Source: a virus. Taken from it: 64,000 nt of DNA. Every line of letters starts with the position of its first letter. Position 1 is the stretch's first letter. The stretch lies in the IMG/VR virus record IMGVR_UViG_3300019762_000007, positions 1-64,000 of that record. One strand, given 5' to 3'. Made by a program: the position numbers and the translations under genes. The notes under the pieces were generated by a model. The model was not told the origin of the DNA. It was given only the letters and a program-made list of their open reading frames with translations, and ran no database searches. Of this stretch, positions 8,801-18,969 are shown in pieces.

Positions 8801-11344
8801 TTTTTTATTTAATCTTTTAACGTGTTTATCAAAGTTCTTTTTAAGTTTTTTATTGCCTAAGAAGTTCTTACCAAAAGCGGATTCAAAAGCAGCTTCTAGT
8901 TCAGTTTCATCAATAGCCTGTTCAAATATAGGTTGATTATCTTCTAGTTTATCTTCAGTAACTTGTTCTATAGTTTTACCTAATTCATCTCTAAGTTGCT
9001 CTCTACCTTCTTGAGTTTTAAATAATTTAGCTACTCTATTAGCTTCTTCTATAGACTTATCTCTAAAACCAGAAGTAGTAGTCATTTCTGATAATGTAGA
9101 CACTTCTGAACCTATTCCCAATCCAGGATAGATCTCCTCTAGATATGCCTTCTTTGAGTCAAAGGATTCAGATTTAGTTTTAGACAAAATGTCCTCTATA
9201 CCTCCTTTATATACAGAATTAAATATATCAGCGACATCACCACTACTAAGTTTCCTACCTTCCTTTTGGGCTTTTTTTACCTCTGAAGTTAGATGCTTAT
9301 TTGCTTTGATGTAGATATCTTTTGTCTTATCTATCAGATCTTCAATAGCTTGTTTATCATAATCAGACTTATTTATTAAATCTTCTTTTATCTCTTTATA
9401 AGATTCCTTACTCTTTTTATTAAGCCTATTTACCATTTTAGCAGTTAATGAAGCATTAAGTACTTTCTTTACTGCTAGGTCCTCAATAGCATTATCATAA
9501 GAATCTGCATATTTAGCAATAGTCTTCTTAGCAGCTTCTTGTTCTTCCAAGAAGGTAGCTCTATCATTGTTATAAGATTGTCTCTCTTCTGGAGACATCT
9601 TAGTTTTATCTTTAACCTCAAATTCCTCAGTTAGCTTAGCTCTTGCCTCATCTATTTTTGTCTGCACTTTTTTAGAGGTTCCATAAAGTCTTCCAGCAGA
9701 ATACTGTCTTATTGCATTATCTGCAACATGAGATCTCATCTCTTCATTTGCATCTTTAAGAATAGACACATATTCTGTAAGATTTTTTCTATACTCTTTT
9801 ACATCTTTAATGTCTTCATTACCAGTTTTAATTTCTTCATCAGTCTTCGATAATATATCTTCTGCATCTCTTATACCTCTTTCAATATTACCTTGAGATA
9901 CTGAGTTAGATACATTAGCTATTATACTTCCATATGTGTTAATATCTTTTAAGTTAGGGTTTAGAAGAGACTGCTTAACTGTATTGTTATAAGCGGTATC
10001 TGCTATCTTTGCCATAGACATCTGAATCTCCAGGTTTTTAATTTTATTAGCATTACCCCCTTTTACTTGGTTAATTACTTTACCTCCACCTCCAAATAAA
10101 ACTCCGCCAAAAGCTCCTAATACTACAGCTTCCGCAAACCCATCCTCTGCTGTAGCCCTATCTATAGTAGAGCCTAAACTTTCATAGTTGGCTAAACCGT
10201 GTTCGGCCATCGTATTTTGCATAGACCAAGCATTCGTAATATTTTGATAGCCTTCTTCTAGTCCCTCAGATATACCAACACCTCCTAACTCTCCCAAGCC
10301 CATAGCCCATCTTCTAAGACCTTTAGAATTTGCTAAGTCTTTTTCAAGTTTCTTCATTGAGTTTACAGCTGCTTTTGATCCTTTGGATACTTTAAGCATT
10401 TTACTTATTGCAGATAGCTGTACAAAATCTTGTAACATCATTGGAGCGTTTGCTATATAATTACTTCTACCAGCCTCTCCAGCAATTTCATTTTTTTGGT
10501 CTTCTGTTAGCTCACTTGATTTTTGTTTAGATAAGTCTATTACAGTGCCATCTTGTAATTCATAGATACCATTAGTTATCTCTCCAGAATCTAATTGCTG
10601 TTTCATAGCAGCTACAGTACCCATAGCCTCCATTTGTGATTCTATGTGTCTAGTTATAAGAGTTTGTCCTAGCATGTTAGCATTTGCTAAAACCTTAGAA
10701 GGGTCCATCTTTAAAACTTTGGCAAGCTTTAATATTTTATTACCAGCACCTAAAGATTTTCCTAATAGACTAAGACCTTTAGTAGCAGCCATTCCTGGAA
10801 CCATTATTGTAATTGTACTAGCCATAGTTCCTGCATTCTTAGCCCAAAAGGAACCTGATAAGAAATTTTCGTCTCTAGCTGAGTAAACCTCACCAGATAA
10901 GTCCTCCTTAAGTGATGATAAGTATTCAGCAGCCCAGTTAGTATAATTTGTAGACTCTCCTGTAAATACCGCACCTATCTCAGGTAAATCAGCTAATCTT
11001 GTTAAGCCTTCCGCAGTTCCTAATATTGCTTCTGCACCAAAACTCTTCATACCCTCAATAAGAAGATCACCAGTAGTCTGTGCTTCTGCTCTTTCGTATC
11101 CTAACTCCTCTTGAGAGATCGATTCAAGTCTTGTAGGATCTAAATTTAAATCATACTTAGATTTCTCGAATCTTCCAATACCTGATCCTACATCTCCAGT
11201 ATAAGTATCTACAAGACTAGTTCCTCTAGCTTGTTCAAAAGATGCTGCTAAGTCTTGTGCAGACATTAAACCTTCTGCTGCATCTATGCTATCATTAGTA
11301 GCCTTCTTATCCAAAAAGGCTTGTGCTTTCTTATCAAATCCCAT
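5876..11344 (-). CDS. Giant virion cargo protein with C-terminal HExxH metallopeptidase-like domain (1822 aa)
   Basis: Second-largest protein of the window. Hydrophobic Gly/Ala-rich segments lie near residues 175-200 and 405-425; residues 450-850 are charged and helical; residues about 870-900 are Glu/Thr/Pro-rich. Near residue 1678 the sequence reads R-H-E-A-F-H-A-V-F, an HExxH zinc site, with a downstream E-F-L-A-D-A-F at about 1713 that could supply the third ligand. This resembles peptidase domains in large polyvalent proteins of phages. The start overlaps the upstream stop as TAATG. It may be packaged and ejected, with the peptidase acting on a virion or host protein; this is inference. 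Peptidase identity rests on the motif only. Confidence 0.7.
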   Translation of the reverse strand: MGFDKKAQAFLDKKATNDSIDAAEGLMSAQDLAASFEQARGTSLVDTYTGDVGSGIGRFEKSKYDLNLDPTRLESISQEELGYERAEAQTTGDLLIEGMKSFGAEAILGTAEGLTRLADLPEIGAVFTGESTNYTNWAAEYLSSLKEDLSGEVYSARDENFLSGSFWAKNAGTMASTITIMVPGMAATKGLSLLGKSLGAGNKILKLAKVLKMDPSKVLANANMLGQTLITRHIESQMEAMGTVAAMKQQLDSGEITNGIYELQDGTVIDLSKQKSSELTEDQKNEIAGEAGRSNYIANAPMMLQDFVQLSAISKMLKVSKGSKAAVNSMKKLEKDLANSKGLRRWAMGLGELGGVGISEGLEEGYQNITNAWSMQNTMAEHGLANYESLGSTIDRATAEDGFAEAVVLGAFGGVLFGGGGKVINQVKGGNANKIKNLEIQMSMAKIADTAYNNTVKQSLLNPNLKDINTYGSIIANVSNSVSQGNIERGIRDAEDILSKTDEEIKTGNEDIKDVKEYRKNLTEYVSILKDANEEMRSHVADNAIRQYSAGRLYGTSKKVQTKIDEARAKLTEEFEVKDKTKMSPEERQSYNNDRATFLEEQEAAKKTIAKYADSYDNAIEDLAVKKVLNASLTAKMVNRLNKKSKESYKEIKEDLINKSDYDKQAIEDLIDKTKDIYIKANKHLTSEVKKAQKEGRKLSSGDVADIFNSVYKGGIEDILSKTKSESFDSKKAYLEEIYPGLGIGSEVSTLSEMTTTSGFRDKSIEEANRVAKLFKTQEGREQLRDELGKTIEQVTEDKLEDNQPIFEQAIDETELEAAFESAFGKNFLGNKKLKKNFDKHVKRLNKKDVVEETEETEKEETTPAPSGLLTKKIEKPIETATEVKETPKVDTKVISGMVTIKADRFDESRESSGLFLATPTESKIKSSSLIDHTAASKPLLNKKGKQVAGSVKGTLELTEHNGKNVILLKDSSGKVISVLEETTDNKQLVNAVKDSGKVEVTYTKQSRSSDIIKVLGMETPLNNLGDNNLPKVDGKPTVFIGNFYSETANSTASTSMFMHDADGKMYPEPIDITPEMRKSTGSTWMLTVSPSGALVPLAVTTKTAGKVMVGNKTASEHIYDTVETLVNELNTEFIATVNSIMSDRGVTEREAVKLITSKESNEKFDYRGVSYKWSDYVYKRMVGDTSELTSLIKFNGVTGSPTYFQLVATNPTKDSEGKYIVPKLQYNRKEVGTGKSIRENITGKEAIMEALNTRYMLINPEAIRENSKDIIENWLHVNIVPGGDIYADPEFKVKITDPKVASKIESRGNKKTVTEVKKSAKGEVVVSTANREMALALDNTLLNLMDTPGNNFLQSLSKLKGYSAVYKKYSDLSKDMSMVDALIEAGLSKIIVQAIHDGTLPSDIANNIIVGMIGQEIEDLSTIKTRLESDDTIKNLIQIAVTSPVILNLVENNVATIEQIVGSLSNTLQNSLSDPNTKAPSVEILLKNGNTYNALNGRLETLTTELSSSSFKTENLVKVFANVQEVKTDAPIVEETAPISINVNESGQMVGENLLDSFSAFMKKNPVESAPKEIKTVEEKVEKTNKLLHNRIVVEQEQADLSNPFGNIDFKLFDKNLFNSSQTTDLEWFKKVLPNVPISILESLAEMSTKYGTEALGVFDNNMVAIVNGAMPKVVRHEAFHAVFNLYLKESQRDALLKEASKYAVKGESLTEFLADAFMNYAKPKGKVRKGISSLIRNFFKSLLSYLSNRPTMNEVFEAIDNGYFANKKTSKQVLDMKVDMTTLARESFESIDVLKESLSKEGKRNLDKMLKSGEIEIKCD

Positions 11345-13656
11345 TATCTTCTTTTTGCTTGTTTTAAATAGTTTTGTTGACGCTCACTGAGAACTTGCTT
11401 ATTTGCCCAAGCAATTAGTCTTACTACTTCTGGATTAACTACTTTTACATCAGCACTCTCAGTATTATCTAGTAACCTCTTAGAGTCTTCTGTTAGATAA
11501 GATACAAGAGCACTATTATGTATTGCAGATGAACCATTTTTAGCTAAATACTCAATAGCGTTTATTGCGCTGTTAGCTGCCTTTTCTTTATCACTAAGAT
11601 CCTTCTCTGCTTTCGTGGATTTTAGATTTCTTAATAATTCTAAAGCACCTGGTTTAGGGGTGATAAATTTAATAACAGGTCTTTCTCCTCCAGGAGTAGA
11701 AACTGACCCATAAGTTTCTCCAGTTACTGGATTATATCTCATAGTTCCTTCGTTACCACCAAATTCAAATTTAGCTGTACCAGCTTCTCGTGCAAACATG
11801 GCCCTACTTGTCACAGAAGCTAATTTATTATTTTCTGAGCTAGGAGGCATAACTAATATCTTAGTCTGTTTTTCATCATCTAATTGAAACATCACTGTTC
11901 CATGAGGCATTCCTTTTCCTATATTATTTACCTCTCCTAGATAAGATGCTGATACTTTACCTTTACTCTCTCCTTTATCAGGTGTAGCACTCTTAAGTAA
12001 TTCTGAGAATTGCTTAGCTGTTAGACGTTTACCAGAAGAGTCTGAATCTGAGTCTCCTGCTATTATACAGGTCTGATTTCTCATTGGACCATTAAGTAGA
12101 TTTATCCTATTAGTTGCATGTTTAGCATAAGTCTCTTTATCACTTATTAATCCTTCTGGATAACCTATGTGTAGTGTACTTATTATTTCCTTTTGTAACT
12201 TTTCTCTAGCAGCAAACATATTCTTTACTCTCTCTTTAGGGGACTCTGCAATCTCTGGTAGATATAATTCACCAGTGCTCGTATCGAATTTCTCAAAAAG
12301 AGAAGATTCTAAAGCTTCAAAGTCAGACATAGAGTCGTCTGTGCCTCCTTTTGTTATTATCTTTTTATAAGAGTAATCTTCAAAATCTTTGGTAAGTTCT
12401 TCTACATCTTTATTATATTCTTCTATTATATCTTGTGAGGCACCTTTTGTTGTGAATTTTGAATACTTGTCCTTAAGTGCTTTTAGTTTTGAATTTAATA
12501 ATAAGTCACCTGTCTGTCCTATAGCAGATATTAATTTATTGTTAGTATTGTCTATTAAAGTTCCAGTTGCATTTGTGTAACCTCTTCCTACAAAATCCAC
12601 AGACTTACTAGCCAAACCATATCCAGCTGTTGCTTTTGGAATTAAATTAGCGTCGGCTCCAAAAGAAACGGAATCTACAATGTCGTCGATCTCTTTAGCT
12701 TGTTTTGCTATATTAGCATTAGCATTTAGAGTTCTCTCAGAAGTAAACATATTGATTTTAGAGTCTGTGTCTACATCCTTACCTATACTAAATGGTACAC
12801 TATTGTAACTAACTTGGGATTTTTGAATAGTAGGTAAAGCTGCACCAGCTCTATCTTTCCTAGCCATTAAATCTTTAGTATAAAGTTGTGGATCTGTTCC
12901 AGCTTTAGCCATAGCTTTTAGCTTTAGTGCTTTTCCTTTTGAAATAGCACTAGGTGACCACTCCTTACCAGCTAACATTAACTCGTGTTTAACTTCTACT
13001 TCTATATTAGCCATAACCTCTTCATCATGACTTAGCAGTGTTTCTATTTCATTTATTAGACCTTTACCTTTATATTCAAATCCGTTCCAGTATTTAGCAT
13101 GGGCTGCTTTAGCATATTCGAAAGCTTTCTTTTCAATATCTACGTACTTTGGCAAAGCTGCTGACTCATACCCAGATACTATATTTCCAGCAGCATTTAA
13201 TCTTGTACCAGAATAACTCTTTAAATGATGTAATCCTACTTCATACTCTTTCTTACTAATAGCAGATGCTGCATACCTCTGATCTAATAATTTTCTATCA
13301 GCTTCTATATCTTGCTTAACCTTCATTAGACTGTTTAATCTAACATCGGCTCCTACTTTCATAGTAAGTTCCTTAGCCTGAGAAAGTAACTGTGAATAAT
13401 CCCCATTAGCATCAGTAACTAATTTATCCATGTGAGTTCTATACTCTTCATGAATTTTATTTGTTTGCTCTTGATCGGCATCGGCAACTACATTTGATGA
13501 CATTCCTATATCTGTAGCACCAAACATTTCTTTAGCTGTAGAATATGTAGCCTGTTTCTTTTCTATCTGCTTAGTCATAAAATCAAGAGGTAAACCAACA
13601 TACTTGCTGGTTACCTCTTTAGGTTTTGGTTGTGCAGAAAATCTATTTATAGCCAT
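11344..13656 (-). CDS. Virion cargo/internal protein (770 aa)
   Basis: Starts MAINRFSAQPKPKEVTSKYV. The first 250 residues are helical and charged, the middle is mixed, and the C-terminal 200 residues hold a Gly-rich beta segment followed by helices. No signal peptide, membrane segment or catalytic motif is visible. It lies between the 502-residue gene and the 1822-residue protein, sharing TAATG with the latter. This is the position of internal or tail-lumen proteins in crAss-like genomes. Assignment is by position and size. Confidence 0.55.
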   Translation of the reverse strand: MAINRFSAQPKPKEVTSKYVGLPLDFMTKQIEKKQATYSTAKEMFGATDIGMSSNVVADADQEQTNKIHEEYRTHMDKLVTDANGDYSQLLSQAKELTMKVGADVRLNSLMKVKQDIEADRKLLDQRYAASAISKKEYEVGLHHLKSYSGTRLNAAGNIVSGYESAALPKYVDIEKKAFEYAKAAHAKYWNGFEYKGKGLINEIETLLSHDEEVMANIEVEVKHELMLAGKEWSPSAISKGKALKLKAMAKAGTDPQLYTKDLMARKDRAGAALPTIQKSQVSYNSVPFSIGKDVDTDSKINMFTSERTLNANANIAKQAKEIDDIVDSVSFGADANLIPKATAGYGLASKSVDFVGRGYTNATGTLIDNTNNKLISAIGQTGDLLLNSKLKALKDKYSKFTTKGASQDIIEEYNKDVEELTKDFEDYSYKKIITKGGTDDSMSDFEALESSLFEKFDTSTGELYLPEIAESPKERVKNMFAAREKLQKEIISTLHIGYPEGLISDKETYAKHATNRINLLNGPMRNQTCIIAGDSDSDSSGKRLTAKQFSELLKSATPDKGESKGKVSASYLGEVNNIGKGMPHGTVMFQLDDEKQTKILVMPPSSENNKLASVTSRAMFAREAGTAKFEFGGNEGTMRYNPVTGETYGSVSTPGGERPVIKFITPKPGALELLRNLKSTKAEKDLSDKEKAANSAINAIEYLAKNGSSAIHNSALVSYLTEDSKRLLDNTESADVKVVNPEVVRLIAWANKQVLSERQQNYLKQAKRR

Positions 13657-13691
13657 ATACTTTATCGTTTATTATTATCACAAATATAGCT

Positions 13692-15200
13692 TTATTTACT
13701 GAAATCTTTTCTCTTTTTAGCTTTAATGCTAATATCTGGCATCTTTGGTATCTTACTGTACTTAGCTGCTTTACCTTTTGTTGTTAATTTACCACTATCA
13801 TCGACCACCACATTAGGATTATTAGACTTAACCATCTCCAACATTCGTTTATCTCTTTTGGCATTAAGTTCATCTGTAATCTGTTGGTTTCTAATTCTAT
13901 TCATGTCAGATATTGCTTGATCTTGATAAGCCCCAGAAGCTGCACGATTCTGTGCATCTAGCTCGTTATACTTATTTACAAGTTCTAAATTAATAGCCTT
14001 AACTCTTGATTTCTCTCCAACATTCCTAGCTTTAATCTGGTCAGCTCTAGACACTTCCGCAACATTAATAGATGTCATCGCTTTCATCTTATTAGCTACA
14101 CTAGCTCTCTTATTAGCCAGAGCAACTCCAGCATTACCGCCAGTCATTCTATCTATGTTAGAAGACTCTATTTTAGAAGCATCCATGACATCTTGACGTA
14201 CTTTGGAAGATCTATCCTTATATTCTATTTTGTCTGGAGATAGAAAATTTCTAGAAACAGTTTCAGGTTTTTTTAAAGATTTTCCTAAAGTAGCAATAGA
14301 GCTGGTATAGTCTAGCGCTTTACTGATATTGGTCCTGCCAGCTGCATCTTCTTTATTAGCATACCCTTTAGCTTTTCCAAAGACATCTTTAACTACAGCT
14401 CCGAATTTAGCTTTAGGTTTACCTTTCAGACTCATTTCAGGTAACTTATTTTTAATCATATCTAATTTATTATTATCTTTTGTTTTTAATGCTGCAACTA
14501 CCTTTTGTCTATCTTTCTTTGGGAATACCACATCTCCTTTGTCAGCACTGTATTGTATGCCTCCTTCCTCATGAGTTGGCCCACCTTTAAAGTCAGCCTT
14601 TACTTTATATTTCCCATTTATCTTTTTTGCTACAATCTCATCCCTCTCAACTTCTAGATTTGGTAGTAATACCTTTTTAGTACCTTTTCTCATTACAGTA
14701 CCTTGTGTATTGTTTCCAGAAGTTATAAGATCCTTTCCTTTTTCTTCTAGACCTGTAAGATACTGGGTTCTAGCTCTTTTTCTTAACTTGTCTGCATACC
14801 TTCCACTAGCCCCAGTTAATAAATTTAAACCCGGTACAAAAGTACCTAATTTATCTCCAGTGCTAACATCCTTATTAGTCATTACTTTTAGTGGATTAAA
14901 TGCTCCACCTATTGCAGCATTAGTAGAAGCTTTCTTAGTATTTATAAATCCTCTACTATCTACTCTTTCTGACTTTTCTTTTATAGGCTCGCCTATAGCA
15001 TCTCCTACAGCTGTAACTCCTTTTATAACTCCTCCTATTACAGGTACCTTTCCAACACCTTCCATTACAGCATTATACTGACTAGCACTTTGCTGTGCTT
15101 TAGCTCTCTCATCTGCTTCTTTAGCACTACCTGTAATACTAGCCATAAACGCACCATTTTGTGCTTTAGGTAATTTCTTTTTTATAGTTATCTTTTTCAT
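13692..15200 (-). CDS. Virion cargo/tail-associated protein with H-E-E-G-G motif (502 aa)
   Basis: Very basic N-terminus (MKKITIKKKLPKAQNG) followed by Gly/Ala/Val-rich hydrophobic segments. Residues about 205-230 read G-G-P-T-H-E-E-G-G-I-Q then K-G-D-V-V-F-P, a pattern seen in crAss-like cargo proteins. The C-terminal third is helical and Lys-rich. It begins 1 nt after the muzzle-type gene. A role in a tail or capsid cargo complex is likely; the biochemical function is unknown. Confidence 0.6.
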   Translation of the reverse strand: MKKITIKKKLPKAQNGAFMASITGSAKEADERAKAQQSASQYNAVMEGVGKVPVIGGVIKGVTAVGDAIGEPIKEKSERVDSRGFINTKKASTNAAIGGAFNPLKVMTNKDVSTGDKLGTFVPGLNLLTGASGRYADKLRKRARTQYLTGLEEKGKDLITSGNNTQGTVMRKGTKKVLLPNLEVERDEIVAKKINGKYKVKADFKGGPTHEEGGIQYSADKGDVVFPKKDRQKVVAALKTKDNNKLDMIKNKLPEMSLKGKPKAKFGAVVKDVFGKAKGYANKEDAAGRTNISKALDYTSSIATLGKSLKKPETVSRNFLSPDKIEYKDRSSKVRQDVMDASKIESSNIDRMTGGNAGVALANKRASVANKMKAMTSINVAEVSRADQIKARNVGEKSRVKAINLELVNKYNELDAQNRAASGAYQDQAISDMNRIRNQQITDELNAKRDKRMLEMVKSNNPNVVVDDSGKLTTKGKAAKYSKIPKMPDISIKAKKRKDFSK

Positions 15201-15201
15201 T

Positions 15202-18200
15202 TTAATATGTATTTAATACTACATCTGTTTTATAGTCCTCTAAGGTACTAAAGGATTCTTTATCATTCTCAAAATCAATTGAAGTTGTTATAAAAGATCC
15301 TGTCATCTTTGCTTTAAATTGTCCTAAATAATCTATAGATCCGTCTTCTTCCTTTCTATCTACAGGTATTGCTAATCTATAGTGATCTTGTATTTTATTA
15401 ATATTCAATATATCATTTTGAAACACTGTATCAATAAAAGAAGTTACTATATTAGGTATAAGTATTCCAGTGTCTTTATAAGTATTAAAGAACCTAAAAT
15501 TCTTAAGTTTTACTTTATTAGTATTTACTTTATGTATACTTGGTACTTTATAATTATTTAATTTAAATCTAGTATTTAAAAATTCGTAATTCTCCATATT
15601 AGAATTAGAAGTTTGAATATTTAATGAGAATGTAATATTACTGTCCCCATTAATTGATCTTAATGCACTCTGATATAGTTCATCTGTTTTTATTAAATAC
15701 TTATTATTTATTAGGTATAGTGTATCATTTCCTACATTAATTATAGATTTAGGTCTATAAGTGTGAAAGCTAGAAAAACTATTAAGCTTCTCGTCATAGC
15801 TTAATGTCCAATTATCATTAGATATATGTAATGTATTATTACCAGTGCTATAACCTATAAATAAATTACTATTCTCCTTTAATAATCTAGAAAGAGAATA
15901 CTTACAAGTATCTGCTCCTAAAGGAACTAGAGAATCTGTAAGCTTTAGGATACTTCCATTTTTCTTGTCTATGAAGAAATACCCAAAAGGAGTACTCACT
16001 GAGTGGCTGTGGTCGATACATCCTGTATAGGAACCCTTGGAAGTAGCCATTTCAAGTGCAGGTCTATTAAACAATCCTCCATTACCTAAGTATACTTCTC
16101 CTAAAGAAGATGACTGAATTACAGCATCATTTACAAAACACCTCCAAAGAGTGTCAGCTGTATGAGCGTATAAGGTATTATTAGTTGAGAATATATTTGT
16201 TATATCTCCTCTAGATACATTTAAATCAGTGTAGTTATTTACTAAGAAGTTTCTATAAGAGTCTACAGAACTTCCAGAGTTTTGAACATCTGAATATATA
16301 ATGCGTGTACCAAATGTACTAACGCTTTCAATATCTTCTGTAGGTGTAAACTTAGGTTCTATAACATTCTGAGCAGAGTACTGTTTATTGTATGCTGTAG
16401 GATGGCCCAATTCACCAGAATAATTAAATAACCCGAAAGGATCAGTCTTACTTAACATTTGAGTGAAGTTTGGGTATAGAGGAAGAGTACCTTCTATACC
16501 ACCTTCTGCATTTATTTGCTTAAAGTATTGAAGATCATAATTAACATTAGACTCTAAGGGTAAATAGTATAGATTTCTTGAAATTAATTCAGGAGTTCTA
16601 GCCTCATTAGTATTCCAATAAAATCTATAGATACTTGTTTTAGAAAATATACCAACTTTATTTATAAAAGTATCTCCACCGAATACATTTATTGATGTAG
16701 AATCAGATGTTCTAATATCTGTTAAAGGATCTATTCTAGCTGTACCAAAGAGTACTGTAGTGATAGGTAAATACTCCTTACTGCTTATAGCTCCATAATA
16801 ACCAGGTCTAGAAGTTTTTAAATTATAAACATCTACTGGAATAGAGTCATCCCACAGTTTAACTATGTCTGTATCACCAGAATCTATATCATGTACAAAT
16901 TCTATTGTAGATCCTATATAAGAAGTAGGAAAGTTTCCATTTGTTTTAAAACACATCAATGGGCCAGATCCAGTACCAGATTTAATAGGTTCTCCTAAAC
17001 CATTTATAAATGCAGAAGAAGTATTAGCAGGTATATCAGCAGAACCTAAAACTTCAACAGTTTCAGAGTCATTTAAATTACCACTAGTACTAGACACATC
17101 TAATAGATTCATTAAAGGAATGTCTTCATATCTACCAGCATTAGTTAGCTTATATTTCGCTGTATAAACTGCTACCCTTTCAAGTATAGAAGCATCACGT
17201 TGCATATCAGTGAATATATAAGGTTCTGGTGTTAATATACCTAATAGGCTTCTATTTACATCAGTTTCTTTTTTATTAACACGAGTACTGCTTCCATCCC
17301 TAACTGTATAGTTAACTGAAAGACCGCCAGGAACTGGAGTATGAAACTTATCTTTCGAATCATCTTCGATCGTCCAAAAATGCTGACCTATACCTTGAGA
17401 TAGTATAGTTTCTTTTCCCTTTCTACTCTCACGAGTTATAGTGTAACCGTCCATCTGAGAGCTTATCTCTTCTGGTATTACTACTGTAAAGTTGAGACCT
17501 AATATGTTAATAACCAGTATACCATTAGCACTAGAACTATCTATCACAGGACATACTGACTCTGTTGGCATTCTATGATACTTTATAGTATTACCAGACA
17601 GTGCCCCAAAGTAGTCAGGATATTTAAGCCCAATTCCAGAGGTTTCTGCTACACCTAAAGTACCGTCAGCTAGGGCATTTTGATTAGTTCCAATCGCTGG
17701 TATATGATAAGTATTTAAAGCCACTCCTCCTACTATTGGTGTAAACCCAAAAGAATATACCTCGCCTCTTCTGTATCCTACTCTTCTGGCACAGTCAATA
17801 GGATTCTTATAAATACCTTCGTGTATACCTGTTTCTAGAACATTGTTCTCTCCATTAAAAGCATCTCCTCCAGTCCTTGCTATTCCAGTAGGAACAGTAT
17901 AATCAGAATCATAGTCAAGTAGTTCACCAGAAAAAGAAAATGTATCTGTAATACTCTTCTTGTATTTAACCCATTTTACAGAAATACTATTAGCTATGTT
18001 CTGCCATTTAGAGTGTTCTATATCTTCTGATGTTGACAGGTTACCTAAGAACAGTATATTATCTTTTGTTCCTATAGTTTTTGCAGTTTTGTAGTTTACG
18101 CCACCTCCTAATATTTCTTCTACAGGTATAGATTCTGAATCAGTTTCCTGAGCTGTATACTCTATTGTAACTGAACTTCCTTTAATCTCTACTTTATTTA

Positions 18201-18969
18201 GCGCAGTCATTTTTGGAACGTTGCTATCACCTATATAGGTAAAGACAACTGGCTGGATATACTTATACACAGAAGATACTCCACTTATAGTAGCTGTTAT
18301 CCTCTTATTTGTTTTAGTTTGTGGTAAGTCCCCAGTAACACCTCTACCAACACCTGACCCTTTGAATATAGGAATTGGGCTAGTAAAAGCTCCAAAATTA
18401 GAGCTATTACCAGTATCAGTTACATACCTTGCACCTATCATATATATACCAGAAGGAATACTACCTCCTTCAGTTACTGCTTCAAGTTCAGTTACTGTTG
18501 GAGCAGCCGTTACAAATAATCTAGTCTCTTCCTCTTCACTATTATAAGTTTTACCTAAGTAGTGTACTCTCGGTACGTTGTAGTAATCTAGAAAATAAAA
18601 TGTAGGTTGACCAGTATAGGTAGCTTTTACTATAAATTTAGTATAACCACTATTTAATTTTATTGTAAGTAACTCTCCTACTTTAGTGAGTTCCCCTAAA
18701 ATGTTATTACCTTCAATATGCTTATACTCATATATTCTAATACCTGTATCAAGTCGGGTAACTATAAAATTTCTACCATTTAAATAGGCATCCCCAGCAA
18801 CTGTTTCTCCTTCAGGTATACTTACAGAATCCACAAATGGTTTCTCGGTCCTAACTTTTCCTGTAATATCCCTTGTTATGTTAATAGCATTTTCATAAGT
18901 ACCTGGAATAGTTTCAGAACCTACAAAGTCTAAAGCTAGACCTTTACTAAAATCTTGTCTAATTTCCAT
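15202..18969 (-). CDS. Tail muzzle / tail stabilisation protein (1255 aa)
   Basis: Starts MEIRQDFSKGLALDFVGS, then has E-N-A-I-N-I-T-R-D near residue 27. This parallels the conserved start of crAss-like stabilisation proteins (M-E-I-x-x-x-F-x-K-G, later Y-R-D-A-x-N). The rest is almost all beta sequence with many Tyr, Gly, Asn and Thr. Size and position, directly after the connector genes, fit the large protein at the distal end of the crAss-like tail. It overlaps the preceding gene by 11 nt. Family placement rests on the N-terminal pattern and synteny. Confidence 0.7.
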   Translation of the reverse strand: MEIRQDFSKGLALDFVGSETIPGTYENAINITRDITGKVRTEKPFVDSVSIPEGETVAGDAYLNGRNFIVTRLDTGIRIYEYKHIEGNNILGELTKVGELLTIKLNSGYTKFIVKATYTGQPTFYFLDYYNVPRVHYLGKTYNSEEEETRLFVTAAPTVTELEAVTEGGSIPSGIYMIGARYVTDTGNSSNFGAFTSPIPIFKGSGVGRGVTGDLPQTKTNKRITATISGVSSVYKYIQPVVFTYIGDSNVPKMTALNKVEIKGSSVTIEYTAQETDSESIPVEEILGGGVNYKTAKTIGTKDNILFLGNLSTSEDIEHSKWQNIANSISVKWVKYKKSITDTFSFSGELLDYDSDYTVPTGIARTGGDAFNGENNVLETGIHEGIYKNPIDCARRVGYRRGEVYSFGFTPIVGGVALNTYHIPAIGTNQNALADGTLGVAETSGIGLKYPDYFGALSGNTIKYHRMPTESVCPVIDSSSANGILVINILGLNFTVVIPEEISSQMDGYTITRESRKGKETILSQGIGQHFWTIEDDSKDKFHTPVPGGLSVNYTVRDGSSTRVNKKETDVNRSLLGILTPEPYIFTDMQRDASILERVAVYTAKYKLTNAGRYEDIPLMNLLDVSSTSGNLNDSETVEVLGSADIPANTSSAFINGLGEPIKSGTGSGPLMCFKTNGNFPTSYIGSTIEFVHDIDSGDTDIVKLWDDSIPVDVYNLKTSRPGYYGAISSKEYLPITTVLFGTARIDPLTDIRTSDSTSINVFGGDTFINKVGIFSKTSIYRFYWNTNEARTPELISRNLYYLPLESNVNYDLQYFKQINAEGGIEGTLPLYPNFTQMLSKTDPFGLFNYSGELGHPTAYNKQYSAQNVIEPKFTPTEDIESVSTFGTRIIYSDVQNSGSSVDSYRNFLVNNYTDLNVSRGDITNIFSTNNTLYAHTADTLWRCFVNDAVIQSSSLGEVYLGNGGLFNRPALEMATSKGSYTGCIDHSHSVSTPFGYFFIDKKNGSILKLTDSLVPLGADTCKYSLSRLLKENSNLFIGYSTGNNTLHISNDNWTLSYDEKLNSFSSFHTYRPKSIINVGNDTLYLINNKYLIKTDELYQSALRSINGDSNITFSLNIQTSNSNMENYEFLNTRFKLNNYKVPSIHKVNTNKVKLKNFRFFNTYKDTGILIPNIVTSFIDTVFQNDILNINKIQDHYRLAIPVDRKEEDGSIDYLGQFKAKMTGSFITTSIDFENDKESFSTLEDYKTDVVLNTY

